A stretch of 64,000 bases of DNA from positions 6,625,682 to 6,689,681 of the forward strand of contig JACBWW010000016.1 of NCBI GenBank assembly GCA_020086605.1. The letters run 5' to 3'. The stretch's first letter is position 1; every line of letters starts with the position of its first letter. Made by a program: the position numbers and the translations under genes. The DNA is from Lanius collurio (lineage: Eukaryota > Chordata > Aves > Passeriformes > Laniidae). Shown here piece by piece: positions 1 through 46,900 of this stretch. Under the pieces are notes generated by a model that was not told the origin of the DNA, ran no database searches, and saw nothing but the letters and a program-made list of their open reading frames with translations.

Positions 1-36216
<36,216 letters not shown>

Positions 36217-36254
36217 GCTTAACAAAAAATCAGATCAACACAAATGTTGCACTT

Positions 36255-36262
36255 TGGTGCTA
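36255..36262 (+). promoter_or_regulatory. miR-29 seed match, 8-mer
   Basis: TGGTGCTA is the full 8-mer target of miR-29a/b/c (seed AGCACCA), 39 bases after the stop. A GCACTTT match to the miR-17 family seed (36249-36255) overlaps its first base. Fibrillar collagens are established miR-29 targets. Confidence 0.7.
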
Positions 36263-36462
36263 CCATCCCACTTCATGCCACATGCAAGTTTTGACTAAGG
36301 ATGGCATAGAAAATGTCTTGCTGTGTATGTATGTCTCATCTAGAAAGTAATCGTTGCCCTTGTAGGGCCAGAATCACATGACTTAAACTTATTTTGCAAA
36401 GATGCTGTGGCACAGACAGACAACTTAGGGCTCACTTCAGGAACACCCCCTTTGGATTCCTT

Positions 36463-36469
36463 TGGTGCT
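36463..36469 (+). promoter_or_regulatory. miR-29 seed match, 7-mer
   Basis: TGGTGCT followed by G, so a 7-mer-m8 match. It lies 26 bases (start to start) before the next match, a spacing compatible with cooperative repression. Confidence 0.55.
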
Positions 36470-36488
36470 GTAAAAAAACCAACGACAA

Positions 36489-36495
36489 TGGTGCT
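36489..36495 (+). promoter_or_regulatory. miR-29 seed match, 7-mer
   Basis: TGGTGCT followed by C, the second of a close pair of 7-mer-m8 matches in the proximal 3' UTR. Confidence 0.55.
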
Positions 36496-36679
36496 CCTTC
36501 CATTACAACAAAGAGGTGTTAAGAAAGTGTTTAATATAAACTGTAATTATTCTATGTACAGTACTATACTGTGATTTCTCTGTCCATTCCAAAACTTGCA
36601 TGTGTCTCTGAATTGCATCTGGCTCTTATTTTACAATTCCAAAACTACATTGTCAATATTGTGTATGTATTCTGAAAAA

Positions 36680-36685
36680 AATAAA
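36680..36685 (+). terminator. Polyadenylation signal AATAAA (proximal)
   Basis: AATAAA about 460 bases after the stop. A second copy at 36726-36731 is followed within 30 bases by GU-rich sequence (tgtatatattgttgttg), so this pair could support a short 3' UTR. Use is not known. Confidence 0.5.
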
Positions 36686-36725
36686 ACTGTAATTGCCAGT
36701 GAAGCCAATTCAATTTCTGATTAAT

Positions 36726-36731
36726 AATAAA
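36726..36731 (+). terminator. Polyadenylation signal AATAAA (proximal, second copy)
   Basis: AATAAA with a GU-rich downstream element at about 36738-36755, the best local context of the proximal candidates. Confidence 0.5.
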
Positions 36732-36905
36732 ATCCCTTTGTATATATTGTTGTTGAAGAGCTTTGTTATTTGAAGTTGCCAGTAAACTTAAGGTGGCAAA
36801 ACTGGAAGATCTTGAGCAGCACACTCAAACAACTCTTTTCTGCTGATATCACTCTGTGACAATGAATTTAGATAATGAAAGTACCTTCAAAGGTGCTGTG
36901 TTCCA

Positions 36906-36913
36906 TGGTGCTA
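36906..36913 (+). promoter_or_regulatory. miR-29 seed match, 8-mer, next to a let-7-like match
   Basis: TGGTGCTA again, a full 8-mer. TACCTCA at 36914-36920 directly abuts it and would be a 7-mer-A1 match for let-7. This site lies beyond the AATAAA signals at 36680 and 36726, so a short 3' UTR isoform would lose it. Confidence 0.6.
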
Positions 36914-36977
36914 TACCTCAGACTTTTTATTTTCTATTCTAATTCCATAATTTCATAAGATAACTGTATATACCTAA

Positions 36978-36983
36978 AATAAA
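36978..36983 (+). terminator. Candidate polyadenylation signal AATAAA
   Basis: AATAAA in an AT-rich stretch followed by tttttgggtgggg. A further AATAAA lies at 37063-37068, just before a T18 run. Either may be used or be chance in AT-rich sequence. Confidence 0.35.
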
Positions 36984-37086
36984 CAATTTTATATTTTTGG
37001 GTGGGGAAAATATGTAAGAAAAAACCAAACTTCTGTGTAAGAGAACTGTTAAAAATCTGTGAAATAAATTAGTCATATAGCTTTCC

Positions 37087-37104
37087 TTTTTTTTTTTTTT
37101 TTTT
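37087..37104. repeat. Poly-T run (T18)
   Basis: Homopolymer within the inferred 3' UTR, about 20 bases after an AATAAA. It could act as a U-rich downstream element. Confidence 0.9.
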
Positions 37105-37358
37105 AAATCTCATCTGGATTTGTTTCCATTGTGCTTATTTGGGCTACATAAATATAAAAACTGGATTCTAAACAGTTATTTATGGATTTTTGCAGTGTTT
37201 ACTTAGATGTTTATGTAAGCAATGATGGATGTTTGCTTCCTGAACTGGATACTAAAAGTTTCACAGAACGGTCCATACAATATTTGCCCGTCCCATTAAT
37301 ATGAATTATTTTTCTTCCTGTTACTCCACCTGAAGGCCAGGGATGCAATATGTCTAGG

Positions 37359-37388
37359 TCATGTGATTCTACACAGTTGCTAAGCAAC
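37359..37388. promoter_or_regulatory. M-box octamer and palindromic X-box-like motif
   Basis: TCATGTGA (37359-37366) is the M-box/E-box octamer bound by MITF/TFE factors. Ten bases on, GTTGCTAAGCAAC (37376-37388) is a perfect 13-bp palindrome that resembles an RFX X-box with a one-base spacer. Both are sequence matches only. Confidence 0.35.
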
Positions 37389-37789
37389 ATAGGAGGGACT
37401 GCTTCCTAAAGAGCTGTCTTTGACCCAAACCCTTACAATTCACTATTCAGAGCTCACCAAAAAAGTTGGTTTGGCCTTCCCTCTGAACATTTTATTCAGG
37501 TAGTTGGAAGTAGAAATTACATTTTAGCTTTACAACACAAATTCTTTTGTAATTATTTTTCATAATATATGTAAGACTTGAAAAGAAATGTTTGTTTCTA
37601 TTTCTTATAAATTGTTAAATTAAATAGTACTAGTTTCTGCTGGCTCGTTTCCAACTGGTATTTTCTTATGCACGTTTATACATGTAAAAGTGAGATTCCA
37701 AAAGTCAACTTCTTGCTGTTCATATTTTCTTTTATTTTTGAACCAAAGTTTGTAACTGTCACCTCAAAGAGGAAAATACAAATTTTATT

Positions 37790-37795
37790 AATAAA
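37790..37795 (+). terminator. Polyadenylation signal AATAAA (distal, likely main)
   Basis: AATAAA in ttattaataaaatcaag, followed by tcttgtctatctgg. It gives a 3' UTR near 1.6 kb. No later AATAAA close by has comparable placement. Confidence 0.6.
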
Positions 37796-37815
37796 ATCAA
37801 GTCTTGTCTATCTGG

Positions 37816-40800
37816 ATTAGTCATTCTCTTATTTCAATATCCAAAATTCACTGCCATTACTGTAACTTCATTCAGCTTCCAGACCATCCAGACTTGAAAA
37901 AAAGGAATGTTAAGGAAGAGAAGTGTTAACAGAGAGGGTGCTGATCTGGCCCTTGGCATAGGCAGCAGGGCTGCTAAGTTCACATCTGGTTTGTATGGAT
38001 TTATAGCTCCAGCAGTCCAGATAATACCATCAAACACAGGATATTCCTTCCCCAGCCACTCACAACCTACAGTGTCCATCCACTTCACAATCTTGTGCTT
38101 ATCCTTGTAGGACCCCATTGGGCAGGCAAATTACCCTATTTATGAATAGGAAATGGAAGACAAAAGCTAGACCAAGATTTAGAAAGCACTGGAACACAAA
38201 ATTCCCAGCACCAGAACCAGTGATGGGTCCAACAACATATGTCCCCTTCCCCAGAAAACCTTCTCTCTTTTTAATCTACTGCCTGTTCTGTATGAACTCT
38301 GGCTATGTCTAAGTGAGCTGTGAGGGCAGCTGCAATAAGTTTGGCAGAGGAGCAGCCACTTTCTCCTGCTCACATGGGCTGGATTAAGTCAGGAGCTGAG
38401 CTGTTCAAGCCTATCTAAAACAAACCCAAAACCACTCCCCGGTTGGGTACTTTAGGGTAAAAAATAAAGATGGCTGTGGTTTGGCAGAGCCAGGATTAGT
38501 CTGCAGCAGAATGTTGTTTCTAAGAGTGCAATTAAATATTCAGGAAGTCAAAAGAAACCAGATCTTTCCCAGAATCAGTCCAAGCATCTCGCCAAGGTTT
38601 GTGTCAGCAACATCACAAAGGAGGAAATGAACTTTAGTCTTCTCAAAAAGGACCCACCTGGTTTATTCTTTACCCTTTCTTAAGGTCTTAACCACTTACC
38701 TTACTATTTATCCTTGTCATGAAAGCATCTCACCATTGCTTCTTATTCTACCTCCTCTTTGTCTGTTCTCTTCTTCAATCTGCTGTTCTTGTTCTCTCCA
38801 AGTTTCAGATTAAGGGGGAAAAAATGTCATTGTATATTTTTTTATGCTCCTGGTTTTCCCTTGAAAGAAGTCTCCTATTAGCAGTGTTGAAAACCCAAAC
38901 AAACAAACCAAAAGAGCACTCTTCAGAACAGAAAGAAATTTCACATCAAAACTCACATATTGATCTTCCTATGAAAATAGCTTCACATTCTATAGTCAAA
39001 TCCTAATAGCCATAAAACATAAAACTGCAGATTCATCACACAGTACTATAAAATACATAAAAACAAACTAAACATCCAAAACCACGCACGTCAAATTCCT
39101 TACTCAACCAAACCCAAACCAAAAAAACTATCAGTATTTTTCATACCCTAAATTAAAGACCCATGCAATCACAAAAAGATTGAAATCATTACATGACATC
39201 TGAATTTTACCTCTAGAAACAGAATTTGGATGTTCTGTTATTTTGAGAGTTCACCCTACCTAAAGTAGACTGGGCAATTTGTTTTGAAACTTTGCTTCAA
39301 GCCTCTCTAAACAAAGAGCCAACCTGGAGATGGTTTCTTCACTGCAAACAGATTTTGGTTGTGTTGCATGGAAGTAGAGTAAGTCAGCATATGGCAAATC
39401 ATGTCCCAAAAAACTGCAGACCGAGGCAATTTCTGTCTAGAAAAAGAAGGACATACAAGAGAATTTAAAGGACAAGCTATGACAAGGGCACAAACTGTTC
39501 TGTGTGTATCTGTGTAGTTTCTTTCCTTCTCTCTCTCACTCAGGATAGGGCAATATCAACTCACCATCTCACATCTCTTGGAAAAATTATAAAATGCAAT
39601 AAAGATAGTTTTTCCAGTCACTCCAAAGTGAGAGCCATTATGGCTAACATCAGCAGTCACCTTGCAACACAAAAAGCTACAAAGCTTCAAAAAATAAGGA
39701 CAGTTATCTTCTTAAGATTGTTCCCCTTGGGAACAGCTTTGTTAATTTTAAAATGAATCTTCACATGCTAATGGCTGGAAGGAGAAGCCTTAATAGCCAC
39801 TGATTTTCTATTGCAAGGACACTCATTTTTCTGTGAAAGGACATCTCTTGTAGATGCACCAAAAAATTTGAAAATTGAAAAGACAGGATATTAAATGTCA
39901 TGTCTACTATATTTACCTGGAAACATGCCTTATTTGTGCTCCTTTTGAAAGCACATAAATTATCAGAGGCTCATTGTTAGTTCAGTGAAAAGCAATGCCA
40001 GGATTATTGCCAAGGAGTAGATTGCTCTAAAGCTATTTATACATTTTGTTTTCAATAAGAACACTGAGGATTAATACAGTGAGGAAGGCTGCAAGCATAC
40101 AGATATTCAGACACACCACTCTAGCCAATATTGTGCTTGTTTCTTTCTCAGCTGTGTGAATAAGGCTCTGTTCTAATGAGAGGGATGCAGCCAAAGCCCA
40201 CAATGGATATGTTTTGTCTAGGTTGTCCAGGGAGCTTTGGCAGACCTTGACTTTGTTTCCAGTTTCTCAAAGCTGGAAGAAGTGGTCTCCATCAAAACAC
40301 ACCTAACTTCAGTATGACAGAAATGAGTTGTTAAAAATTCAGCAGTGGGACTGGGATCTAAGTGCCTCCTCTGCTCTCTCTTATAATCTAGGATTTTTTT
40401 TTTTAACATCAAAAAGGCAATCTTGCTGAAGCATGAAAGAACTCCAGCTTGCACTGTGTTTAAAATGTGGATGAAAATTAAAAATTCAGTCCATCTAATA
40501 AGGTGCTGGAAAAAAACAAAATTAATTCTCTTCTAGCCCCAGAAGTTCTCTAAACTGGATCTGCTGTTGTGTTTTTAAGGGTTAATTAAAAGAACCTGAG
40601 TTTGCAGGGCTGGGACAAGGCTGCCCACAGCTCTGAGGTCGTCTTAACAAGCAGGAATGAACACAGGAGCCTCACAGGCAGCTCCCCTCTCACCTGAAAC
40701 ATCTCATAGCTTGCATATGGCCATAGCCCCCCACGGGCTGCAGCAGTTCAAGGCCACTGAGCTGTGGCTGCAGAGGCCCAGCCTGCAAGCTCTGAAGTTC

Positions 40801-43414
40801 CCCAGCACAAGTAAAAAGTAAACATAGCTACAGCAGAGCCATGAAGCCAAGCTTTTAAGTTAAAAATGTTAACTAAAAGAGAAGATTTAGGATGTGACTA
40901 AAAAAATAAAAACATTACACTATAATTGTTGTTTCTGAAATGGAAATATAGATTTCTTATCTGTTAGTTTACTCAGAATCTTACTCAGAACAGCCACACA
41001 AGTCAGCCAGGGTATATCACAGAGCTGCACGACTTCTAAAGCAGGCCCTCCTCATTACAGCACAGAATGTTAAGTGGAATGAGAGATGCAAAGATTTAGA
41101 ATGAAGTAATGAAGTTGGTTTTATTGACATAAAAGATTCTTTCTGTCAAATATTAAAAAAAAAAAAAGGTAAGATTTTATATTCTATTCATACAGTCTCT
41201 TGAGCCTGTGTCTTTTTTTTTTTTTTTTTTTTTTTTTGTCACAATATCATCCCAATGGCAGCTAAGGTGAGAAAGTAGCTCTGCTTTGTGGTCCTGGTGC
41301 CCAAACTGGCTCACAAGATAATGTAGCACAATGGGAGGGCTCAGACTCTGGAGAATGCATAAATAGATAATCTTCATAACACTCGCTATTCAGTAACTTT
41401 GTGATTTGGATGTATAGGGATCACTTATGCCTTTGTTATTCCTCAGAAGGATTTTAGAAATATCCACTTTGCTCTAAGCCTGCAGAGTTGTTCAGTGCAC
41501 AGATATTAAGATCAAAGCTGTTTACTGTCAGAAAGGGCCAAAAATGGATTTTTAATTTGTAAAAACTTTCCACAGCTCTCCAAATTCTGAAATGAACAAA
41601 GAACGTTTCACCTTCCAACTTCTCTCCTTTTTTAGTTGTGATGTTTCCATTTGAAATAATGAGATGTTTTTCTCCAAAATGATTGAAAATATTCGACTGA
41701 TAGGAAAAAGTCCACTGGTGCCCACACCAAGACTATTTTCCCACGTGCTGGGAGACAGGAGCTGAGTACAATATTAATAGTGGAATAAAGGCATGTCTAA
41801 AAAAGAAAGGCACAATAAAATAGGTCTCAGTGTACAGCAGAAAGGAGGAAAATGTAGTGGGGGGGGAAAAAGAAATAAAAAAGCAGAGGGAAATATGTGG
41901 GAAAAGAATGATAGGACAACACAGAGCAGGAGGGTGCTAAATCTTTATAGGCAGTCTGGGAGCACCCCATGTGATCTGTGGTAGAGCAGGGCTCAGCTTT
42001 GTTTCCCAATGACTAACTGACTAATTCCATTAGTCAGTACAGAGAGGGGGTGCACTGGGCCTCTAGTTAGGATGCAGCAGCAAAACTGGTTTATAAAAAA
42101 CACTCCTAAAGAGCTGCAGAGATTGCAGGTCTCTGTGGGAAACACCCACAGCACTGCCTGTGGCCACAGCCCTGTGCCTCACTCTCCCTCCCCTCCCTTC
42201 CCACATTCACCTCTCTCTCAGACAGTCCTGACACTGCCTCCTCTGCAGGACCTCTATTCTTATGGAGCAGCCACATTTTATTGGGGCCCTGGAAAGCACA
42301 GGAGATCTGAAAAGGAGGATGAGATGCTTAATTTTCAAGGTTAGGAGAGAGAATGGACGATGGGGGAGAGTGAGCAGGCTCAGAAATCAATATATACCCA
42401 CACTAACATGCTGCCTGTCTGGACCATCTAGGTTAGGAACAGGCAATAGCAAGGACTGCTCAGTTTCTGTGTCCTTTTCCTACCACAGAGAAACGTACAG
42501 ACCAGGCAGCACTGAGGGCTGTCTCTGCAAGGAAAGTCAGATGAAAACAATGGGGAGATCAGCTCACTGCTGACCCTTTGAAACTGCTCTCTGCACTTTA
42601 AAGTTGACCTCTTTCATTTTCTGAACACGTTGACCTCAAAACAAAGCCACAATATCTTGAGGAACCACATTTGAAATAGTATCACATCTTTCCACAAAAA
42701 ATAATCCTGGAAAAAGCAATAAAAAATTGCTTTCATGACGTGAGAATACCCCAAAATGTTCCTGATTAAATGATTCTTGACTATTTCAATGCATTATGCA
42801 GTTTTGCATGTGTGCATTCATTTCTCATGTTTTGCATAATCTTTCTGATGACTGTAGGCACAAGTGTACCATGTAGAAACAGCAATGAGCCAATGTGATT
42901 ACTCATTAAATTTAATGAGAGGGTTGGAATTATATACTATAAAACTAAGATGAAAGTGAAATCACAAATTTGAAAGCCAACTAAGGGCTGAAACATATGC
43001 AAGCACAGTTAGTTAATACCCTCTTAATATGCACAACAATAAATACATCATATAGATATACAGCAAATTTGGATGCATGTTACCCAAGTGGAACTCAGCT
43101 GTGATGGTGTATGAAATGATACATTTAACTCTAATCAGACACATAACTCAGAGGAAGCAAAACTACCAAGTATTTTAGGGGTTTCTTGCAACACTGGAAT
43201 ATTTTTGATAGCCAGATAGCATTCTGCCCTTTTCTGTTTAAACACAGTGAAGAAAGACAGAGCCCAATGTGTGCCTCCAGATCTTTGTAAGTAAGGGTGA
43301 CTCCTACACACACTGGTCAGGGCTGTAACAACACAGCAAGCCAGAAATGGGTGAAGTCCAAACAACTTGTGACAAGGAAGAGAACAAACGAAGATGACCA
43401 AGTACAGCTGAGGG
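37816..43414. other. Intergenic, no gene seen
   Basis: AT-rich DNA downstream of COL11A1. It contains homopolymers (T11 at 40394-40404, A13 at 41155-41167, T25 at 41213-41237), a G8 run near 41860 and a moderately GC-rich patch at about 40600-40830. Open frames are below 105 codons with no recognised domain. The one at 37834-38118 on the - strand is discussed under findings. Confidence 0.75.
41213..41237. repeat. Poly-T run (T25)
   Basis: The longest homopolymer in the window. An A13 run on the + strand at 41155-41167 lies 45 bases away, so the two runs face each other in complementary orientation. Confidence 0.9.
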
Positions 43415-43930
43415 ATCATAAAATAATAGAGTATTCTGAGTTGACCAGAACTCACAAGGATGATTGAAGTCCTGCTCCTGGCCATGCATAGGCCCATCTC
43501 CAAGAGTCACACCCTGCACCTGAGAGCATTGTCCAAGCACTTTTTGAGCTCTGCCAGGCTTGGTGCTGTGACCCCTGCTCTGGGGAGCCTGTTCCAGAGC
43601 CCAACCACCCTCTGGGGGAAGAGCCTTTGCCTAATACCCAACCTAAGCCTCTTCTCAGCTTCCCACCTGTTCCCTGAGTCCCACCACCGGTCACCAGACA
43701 GAGACATCGCTGCCTGCCCCTCCCTTTGAGTCGGTGAGGAAGTTGTGGATTGCAATGAGGTCTCACCTCTGGCTCCTCCACACTTACCAAGCCAAGTGAC
43801 TTCTGCTGCTCCTGATATGGCTTCCTCTCAAGCTCCTTCACTGTCTTTGTGGCTTTCATTTGGCTGTTCTTCAGTAGGTTTAAATCTTTCTTCTATTGTG
43901 GCACCCAAAACCGCACTCAAAGTGATAGCT
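43415..43930 (-). mobile_element. CR1 LINE fragment with decayed ORF2 C-terminus
   Basis: Read on the - strand, the stretch encodes RLGIRQRLFPQRVVGLWNRL, then PSLAELKKCLDNAL. This is the characteristic C-terminal end of the CR1 reverse-transcriptase polyprotein. On the + strand the matching signature is the run of AGCCTGTTCCAGAGCCCAACC and CCTAATACCCAACCTAAGCC type strings seen in avian CR1. The 5' end is truncated near 43930 and the 3' end near 43415 has lost a clear octamer tail. The frame is broken outside the short conserved segment, so the copy is inactive. Confidence 0.88.
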
Positions 43931-46900
43931 ACATTTTAGTACTCCAAGAAATACACAAAAGCCCTCCTTTAAGAGGTGGCTTTAAGGACACTTTTAGATG
44001 TTTGTTTTGAGCAAAGCTCCCTGCAGAGGCCTGGGTTGGGCGCTCCCCTGGTTCGCCCTGAGGGCCCAGCCTGAGGGGGGCTGTGCTCTGCCAGTGGTTC
44101 CAAAGCCCACGAGGTGACTTTGAGCCCACGTGTGTCAAAAGAGATGCACCTTCACTTACCCCTAGCCAACACCAAACACTGTCTTTTTGTCAAGCATTTT
44201 TCTCCCCTCAATTTTCATTTGCCCTCAAAGCATCATATTAAGAATGCACCGCTCACAGTGCCCACAGTTTGATACGTATTTATGTGGAAGAGGTGGATTC
44301 ACATTTAGTTGTTACCTCTGTAGAGGCATAATTAGAATCAAAAAAACCACCAACAAAAACCCAAACCCTACCAAGTACTAGCGTTGCCCTCTCCTCCTCC
44401 AAACCTGTGCACGTGCCCTGACTCCCTGCCCGTGGTGCTTGCAGGTCAGTGGCACTTTGAGTTTTCTCCCTGTCATGCAATGCAAAACTCTTCCCGTGAG
44501 CTAGCACCACTCTGGGGGCCATTCTCTCCAGAGCTTGATGTCTGTGACCTGAGGTGAGAGAGCTTTTTAGAGTGAAGGAATGAAAAGGGGCTGGTTTTCT
44601 TTACCGAGGTGTTTCTGTGGTAGAATGGGCTGCAAAACCTGAGTACCTGTGGGCATTCGCACAGCAGGCATGCAAAGACAATATTTAAACAACTCTATAA
44701 ACAAGCTAGAGATGTGTGTCTTGGTTTTGAAGCACTATGTAAAGAGTTTTTATGCTGAAAACACTTCAATTGAGACATGAGTCATATTAAGCTGTATGGT
44801 GGCTGATGCTGTAGCTCCTCTTTCATGAATCTCTTTCTCTGAAAGCTTTGATTGAGAACTAAGTCACATTCAGGGTTTTGTGGTTGAGCCTGAGAGCTTC
44901 CTTCAGTAAACTTCTTCCTGAACTATTTGCTGCTGGAACTCATCACCCATAATAATATTTCCAGAATCTTTTCCCTATTATCCTCATCTGTCAGATTAAA
45001 ATCATCTTTTTGATGTGACACACATTAAACACTGTAAAAGAGGAACAAAACTTTCACTACTCAACAGGGAGAAGCAGCACAGCGTTGTTACTGTCCACAG
45101 GTCTGCTTTTGCACTTGGTGAAGTACCAAGGGTGTTTCAGCAGAATTTTAACAGTTGAAACAAACAGCTGAAAATAAAGAATCCTTTTGTCCACAGCCCA
45201 TCACCTTTAAGGAATCAAGGCTCTCTTCCCCTGGTTCTCCTTAGCTGCAATTTCTTAGGCTCAGGGTATCCTATAGGAACAAACAGAATGATAAGCCTTG
45301 CTCAAAATATTTAGCTGCCAGGCAGGCAGGTGGGAATTGCAAGTTAAAACACTCCTGAGCAGGGTAGAACTGCAGGCCATGGTAAATTCTTAAATTAACA
45401 TAGGTGCAAGCCATGCATTCTCCCTTGCTAGGCACTGCTCCTATTGGGATTGCTAAAAAAGGTCTAACCTTTAATGAGCTAGGATCCACTATGCAGGAAA
45501 TGCAAAGACACGTTTTCAACACCTAGGCATGAAAGGAGAAAAAGGTTAAGACAGCCTTGATCTGTATCCCATCTGAAAATAAATGCAAATTCTCTTTCTG
45601 GTAGATGCTTTTAGAAAAAAAGGAACCCAGAGAAATTTTTTTTTCTTATGCTTTCATGAAAATACCAGTGAATTGAAAAAAATTGCTTGTGCTCTAAACA
45701 TAAATGAGGTATCTTGATGTATCTTACAGGTGTCCAAAAGTTTTAAAGCAAATCAAAACAAGCTGTTTCAGTAGGCTTAGATTTCTGGTACAAAGGTGGA
45801 ATACATTCAGTTTTTCAACTTCTTAAAAGCTTTTGTACAATGTTTGGAAAGATAATATCTCTTCAATTAATATCACATTGTAAATATATACCAGGATAAA
45901 ACATACAAAATATACTTTTATAGAAGTTACATAAATATAATTTTATACAAAGATAAAAACACATTCACTCTTCACTGTGGTGGAATCAACCACTTATAAA
46001 TATGTTTGGTCTAATTTCACTAAATTTCCATATTTTGTGGTGGTATCAAACCAAGACTGCACAGAGTTGAAGGCTGATACCAGGTTAAGTGAAAGAGAAT
46101 CAGAGCCATTCTGCTTTTCTGACTGCCATTATGGTAATGTGATCAGTACCTTGACAGATGCCAAGAAGAATAATTTTGCTGATTGACTTTTCTTCGAACC
46201 TAAGGCTGTGGGCAATCAAAGAAAATATGAACATCTGGCTGAGTTTTTGATTGCCATGCTCACTGATATAGTGCACCCAAATAAGCAACAATTACTACAG
46301 CTTGTGTCAAAAGACCCATCAGTTAATTCAAATTAAGTCAGGATAATTGAATCCAATTGGTATTCATGCATATTTGTATGCGAAGTTTGAATAAGATTCT
46401 CCTGCATTACATTATCTTTCACTTACAAGGGAAACACATGCAAAGTTTTGTGATTTAAGCAAATATTTTCAAAAGCTTCTGGACTTCTCAAAGCCAAACT
46501 TCTGGGAAAACTGTGTCCTTTGGAAGGACAGTCTAATAAATATAAAAATATGTTGGCTTTCTCAAGGTCATATTTCTCACTATTTAAAAAAATTCACAAA
46601 TTTGAACAAGTTATTCATAGGTATTTTGTCAGCAGCAAACACAATAACGCAGAACAGATATTTGGGTAAATTTACTAGCTAAGATGGTGGCCAAGATAAC
46701 TACCAGACTGTAGTAAGAAAGAAAACTCAGAAAGCTGAAGACTAATTTCCTCATGTTTTTGCTTGATTCTGAGTGTAAAACCCTTGGAATATGTACTTTC
46801 TTTTACAAAAAAATCGCATTCCTGTTGGAATTCTATTTATGGTAACAGTAAATTAGGTTGCATGAGAATCCGAGATTAAAACTAATCGAAGGCAAAAGAT

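Larger units (their letters stand above)
36217..37815 (+). other. COL11A1: COL11A1 3' UTR (end inferred)
   Basis: No open frame follows the stop. AATAAA occurs at 36680, 36726, 36978, 37063 and 37790. The last would give a UTR of about 1.6 kb, close to the length I recall for human COL11A1 mRNA. A T18 run lies at 37087-37104. miR-29 seed matches and two Pumilio-type TGTATATA motifs (36739-36746, 36965-36972) lie in the proximal half. The exact end is inference. Confidence 0.7.

Noticed and set aside
43452..43859. 135-codon open frame on the - strand, a possible gene
   Set aside because: It overlaps the CR1 fragment. The readable protein is the CR1 reverse-transcriptase C-terminus, not a host gene.
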